Position numbers and translations under genes: made by a program. 64,000 bases of DNA from Dioscorea cayenensis subsp. rotundata. Its lineage: Eukaryota > Streptophyta > Magnoliopsida > Dioscoreales > Dioscoreaceae. The stretch's first letter is position 1. Every line of letters begins with the position of its first letter. The notes beneath the pieces were generated by a model, which made no database searches, was not told where the DNA came from, and saw only the letters and a list, made by a program, of their open reading frames with translations. Below, piece by piece: positions 61,198 to 64,000 of the stretch. Location of the stretch: assembly GCF_009730915.1 (NCBI RefSeq), contig NC_052477.1:496001-560000 (forward strand), read 5' to 3'.

Positions 61198-63154
61198 TTA
61201 AAGGTCACAAGTTAACCAAAGTGGCTCATCAAATTGCCCACGTAACTTGACACCCTCATTCTCAACCAAACTAAGTGACCCAATATCCAGGACCCCACCA
61301 CCCGAGTACCATGCTGGCGTCCCATTCTCAAAACAGTTACATGTCAGCCTCTTCACCCCGGTCCCATCCACGCGTACAATGTACAAGTCCCCGTACGGCT
61401 GAAACTGATTAGGCACCGACACAGGCTCCGCCACGACCCCACCCAAGTTACCAGTAAAAAGCAGCCACCTGGAGTCCCCACTGAAGCACACGTGGTTGAT
61501 CCTCTCCCTATCCACGTCATCCGACCCTTCCTCACCCGCCACGTGTACCCGTCGCAACCCCTTCCCGTCCGGCCCCACGAGATACACACTGAACACGGCC
61601 TGGTCCTCCGGGCAGTGACGGTTCGATGAGAACGCGATAAGCTTACCGTCCGGTGACCAACACGGCATCGTATCCACCCAATCACCGTCTGTTAACCGCC
61701 GTATCCCCTCCCCGTTTCCCGTTTCCCCTTCAACGGGGTCAACGATGTACAAGTTCTTCTGCCCCGTTCTGCCGGAACGGAAAACCAAAAACTTTCCGTC
61801 AGGCGAGCACGAGGGAAACGCATTGTTCCCCGTTTCCCCTCTCGTGAGTATCTTCACCTCCACTGGAACTTCATCACGACCGTCCACGAGATCATCGAGA
61901 CTGAACTTGATCCGGGCGATCTGCACCGTTGCTTTGACGGACTCGAAGATGGGCCCCAGTGAAGTGTAGATTACTCCCTTCTCGGTTGGGCTCCACGTGG
62001 TGTAGAACGCCATGGAGTCTTTCAGAAGGGTCCATCCTTTAGAGCCGTCGGATTTGAGGAGCATTAATCCTGGGCCGTCCGTTAAATTGCCGTTGATGGC
62101 GATGAGGTCACCGTCGGGAGAGAATGCTGGGAAGGTGGCGGAGAGGCGGAGCATTTTAAGAGATTTCACCGGGGACGTGACTGGTTGGAGATGGGGCGTG
62201 ACTGAGTCACCTGAGCGCTGACTCGCCTCGGAATCGGTGGTAGCCGAGCCGAGTCGAATCGTGAGAGAAGAACGGGTTGTAATGGTGGAGCTTCGGGTTT
62301 ATAAGCTCGGTGACTTGGAGAAAGGTCTCCGATTCGAGATCGAAGATCTCGATTTGTGGAGTCCCTCCCTTGCGCCGCGTGGCGACGGCGAGCATTTTGC
62401 CGTCGTGGGTGGCCGCCGGCGTGAAGGCGTGCAGTCCTGGCGGTGTGATCCGACGTTCTTTGCCGGCGATGTCGAGATCCGCGGTCAGTTCCACACGGAA
62501 TACGCTCCACCAGCCATCATCGGCGACGCGGTGGAAGAACAGCGTCGAGTCGCCGGCCCACGCAGGCCATCCGGCTCGCCGGGTGATCACCGTCCGGGTG
62601 GATGGATCGGAGGCTCTGAACACCACGATCTCCGTCTCCAGCTCGCGAAAATCGCCCGGCCATGGCTTGGACCCATACGAAGCCACGGCGATCAGATCGC
62701 CGGATCGGGACAAGGCGGGGCTTAGATCGGCAGAATCCGGCGGAGTGAGCCGGACGGTATCGCCGGTGTCAAGCCGGGTTGAGTAGACGGCGGCCCAGCT
62801 CTTGAACCAAGACGAAGGCTTCTCATGGGCGGAGACGAAGTACAGACGATCACCTCGTATCGTTGGCCGATCCTGGAAGAGGCTCTCAGAGATCGCCGGC
62901 AGCGATTCAGTTTTCCCGTCCGGCGAACCTGTCCGGAAAAGCCGAGACGAGCCCGTTCGCTCGGAGACGAAGACGACGGCCTCGCCGCCATCATCGACGA
63001 ACTCGCCGTTGTAATTGACGGAGACGCCGTCAGTGTGTCGGAATTCCTCTAGAACTGAATCGGACCGGCAGTTAACGGTGACGGAGAAGACATCAAAGCC
63101 GTAGATTGGCAATCCAAGCGTGGAGAACGCGATGATCCCTTGCGGTTCTTCCAT
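61198..63154 (-). CDS. TolB-like beta-propeller protein, one frameshift
   Basis: An intronless gene on the minus strand in two frames that together give about 652 residues, the length I recall for the Arabidopsis TolB-related protein. It starts MEEPQGIIAFSTLG. WD40-like/DPP6-N-type propeller repeats recur with FSPDGD, WSPTEKG, CSPDGKFLVFRS and CWSPDGKLIAFSSNRH. It ends FDEPLWLTCDL. There is no signal peptide. The frame changes near 62217, where one extra base in GCGCTC separates GYHRFRGESA from SGDSVTPHL; dropping it would align fully with the family, so an error or a recent lesion is likely. Plant relatives are reported as stress-induced proteins of unknown biochemical role. The gene is GC-rich, in contrast to its flanks. 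Confidence 0.85.
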
Positions 63155-63190
63155 TTGGAGTGAGGTGTGTGTGTGGAGCTTGTGAGAGTG

Positions 63191-63200
63191 TTTTATAGCC
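63191..63200 (-). promoter_or_regulatory. TATA box of the TolB-like gene
   Basis: GGCTATAAAA on the minus strand, about 37 bases before the ATG, so the 5' UTR would be very short. No better TATA is seen nearby. Confidence 0.7.
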
Positions 63201-64000
63201 GCACATCTCGGGAGAGGTTTGATCTTATCTTGATCACAAACACGTTAGCTTATTCGCCGTCTTCATTCGTTTTCAGGTCACCTGCTCACCTTACTTTCTT
63301 GTTTCTTTAATTGGTTTATAATAATTATATAATTAATCTGTGTTTTCTTGCTTGATAGAGTACAAAAGCTGAGTTGGAGGAATCTCGTCATGGTTCAATG
63401 AGTTCACATTTGTTAGTCAAAATTAGATTTATTAAAATGCTAAAAACGTGACTTCCTCGTTACTTGGTTCGTTCTTAATCTTATCATTGTCGTCTAATTA
63501 TGCTTACAATTTATGTAGTTTTAATCCACATATTATTTTTTTTTTCTTCACTATTTGGTACAGTTTATGTTTAACCTTGCTAAGTAATCACCATAGTCGT
63601 GCACAGATTAAGAATTAATCATCAATGCAGAATTTGGATTTGAATTTAATATCTTTTTATTGTTTTTTTTGTTTTTAATAATAAAACCAACTACTGATAG
63701 TAGGCTACCGGTCTTTTAATGTAATTGTGATTTGTTATTGGATTAGTTCTATCAATATCAGTAATGCAAAATGCTGACTGACATGCCACTATTTTGTGAC
63801 TGATGGGTAGATAAAATTTCATTTATTAAGGTATTCATGAAAAGAATGACAAAGCTCACAAATTACACTTATTATATATTTCAGGGAAGAGCACCATGCA
63901 TGGGAGTTCATTCACCAATGCAGAGCACTGCCTTCCTGCAAACAACTTCAACAAAACCAAAAAGTATTGTAAGATAGACACTCATATTTATACTTGCATA
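63201..64000. other. Intergenic DNA at the window end
   Basis: The promoter of the TolB-like gene and AT-rich DNA. No further gene recognised. A following gene may begin beyond the window. Confidence 0.5.

Noticed and set aside
62166-63052. Plus-strand open frames opposite the TolB-like gene
   Set aside because: Shadow frames in GC-rich coding DNA; the minus strand has full-length family similarity.

Overview
The window is nuclear DNA of a flowering plant. It shows AT-rich intergenic DNA with many microsatellites, GT-AG introns, GC-rich single-exon genes beside AT-rich multi-exon genes, plant-only gene families and plant non-LTR retrotransposons. The mix of GC-rich intronless genes and AT-rich surroundings would suit a monocot, but that is inference and I do not name a species. 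One run of exactly 1000 N (40869-41868) marks an assembly gap.

Layout. 0-2.1 kb: degraded retroposons (a tRNA-headed SINE-like piece, a LINE RNase H remnant, and a well-bounded SINE with 14-bp target duplications). 2.7-6.0 kb: a DedA/VTT-family membrane protein. 7.4-7.7 kb: a small basic protein of unknown role. 10.1-11.0 kb: an ERF transcription factor. 12.3-13.5 kb: the cytokinesis syntaxin KNOLLE/SYP111 behind a cluster of mitosis-specific (MSA) promoter motifs. 14.7-16.3 kb: mitochondrial CBSX3. 20.1-25.3 kb: the MAEA/Gid9 subunit of the GID/CTLH ubiquitin ligase, with unusual introns. 28.4-32.1 kb: retroposons, mainly a broken LINE. 32.6-39.7 kb: RDR6, with a terminal-inverted-repeat element in its probable leader intron and a frame-disrupted C-terminal part. 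42.9-46.5 kb: a GSK3/shaggy-like kinase with many small indels. 49.4-51.7 kb: a PP2C phosphatase with ACGT-core promoter motifs. 52.5-57.2 kb: an RPAP2/RTR1-type RNA polymerase II CTD phosphatase homolog. 59.9-60.5 kb: a ubiquitin-eS31 (RPS27a) fusion. 61.2-63.2 kb: a TolB-like beta-propeller protein.

The genes are not a cluster with one task; they look like an ordinary stretch of plant chromosome. The least ordinary observations are: (1) the 5' leader and leader intron of the GSK3 gene and of the RPAP2 gene, 10 kb apart and in the same orientation, are clearly homologous although the proteins are unrelated; (2) the MAEA gene has a probable U12-type intron that contains a decayed tandem copy of the next exon, plus two GC-AG introns; (3) single-base indels with little amino-acid change interrupt RDR6, the GSK3 kinase, the PP2C and the TolB-like gene, which points to uncorrected consensus errors (densest on both sides of the N gap) or to very recent decay; (4) an element of about 960 bp with inverted ends and an 8-bp target duplication, carrying GC-rich cargo, lies just upstream of RDR6. 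I found no convincing wholly new biological system.

Exon boundaries were placed by eye from protein similarity remembered for each family and from splice consensus. Untranslated exons, transcription starts and promoter motifs are inferences.
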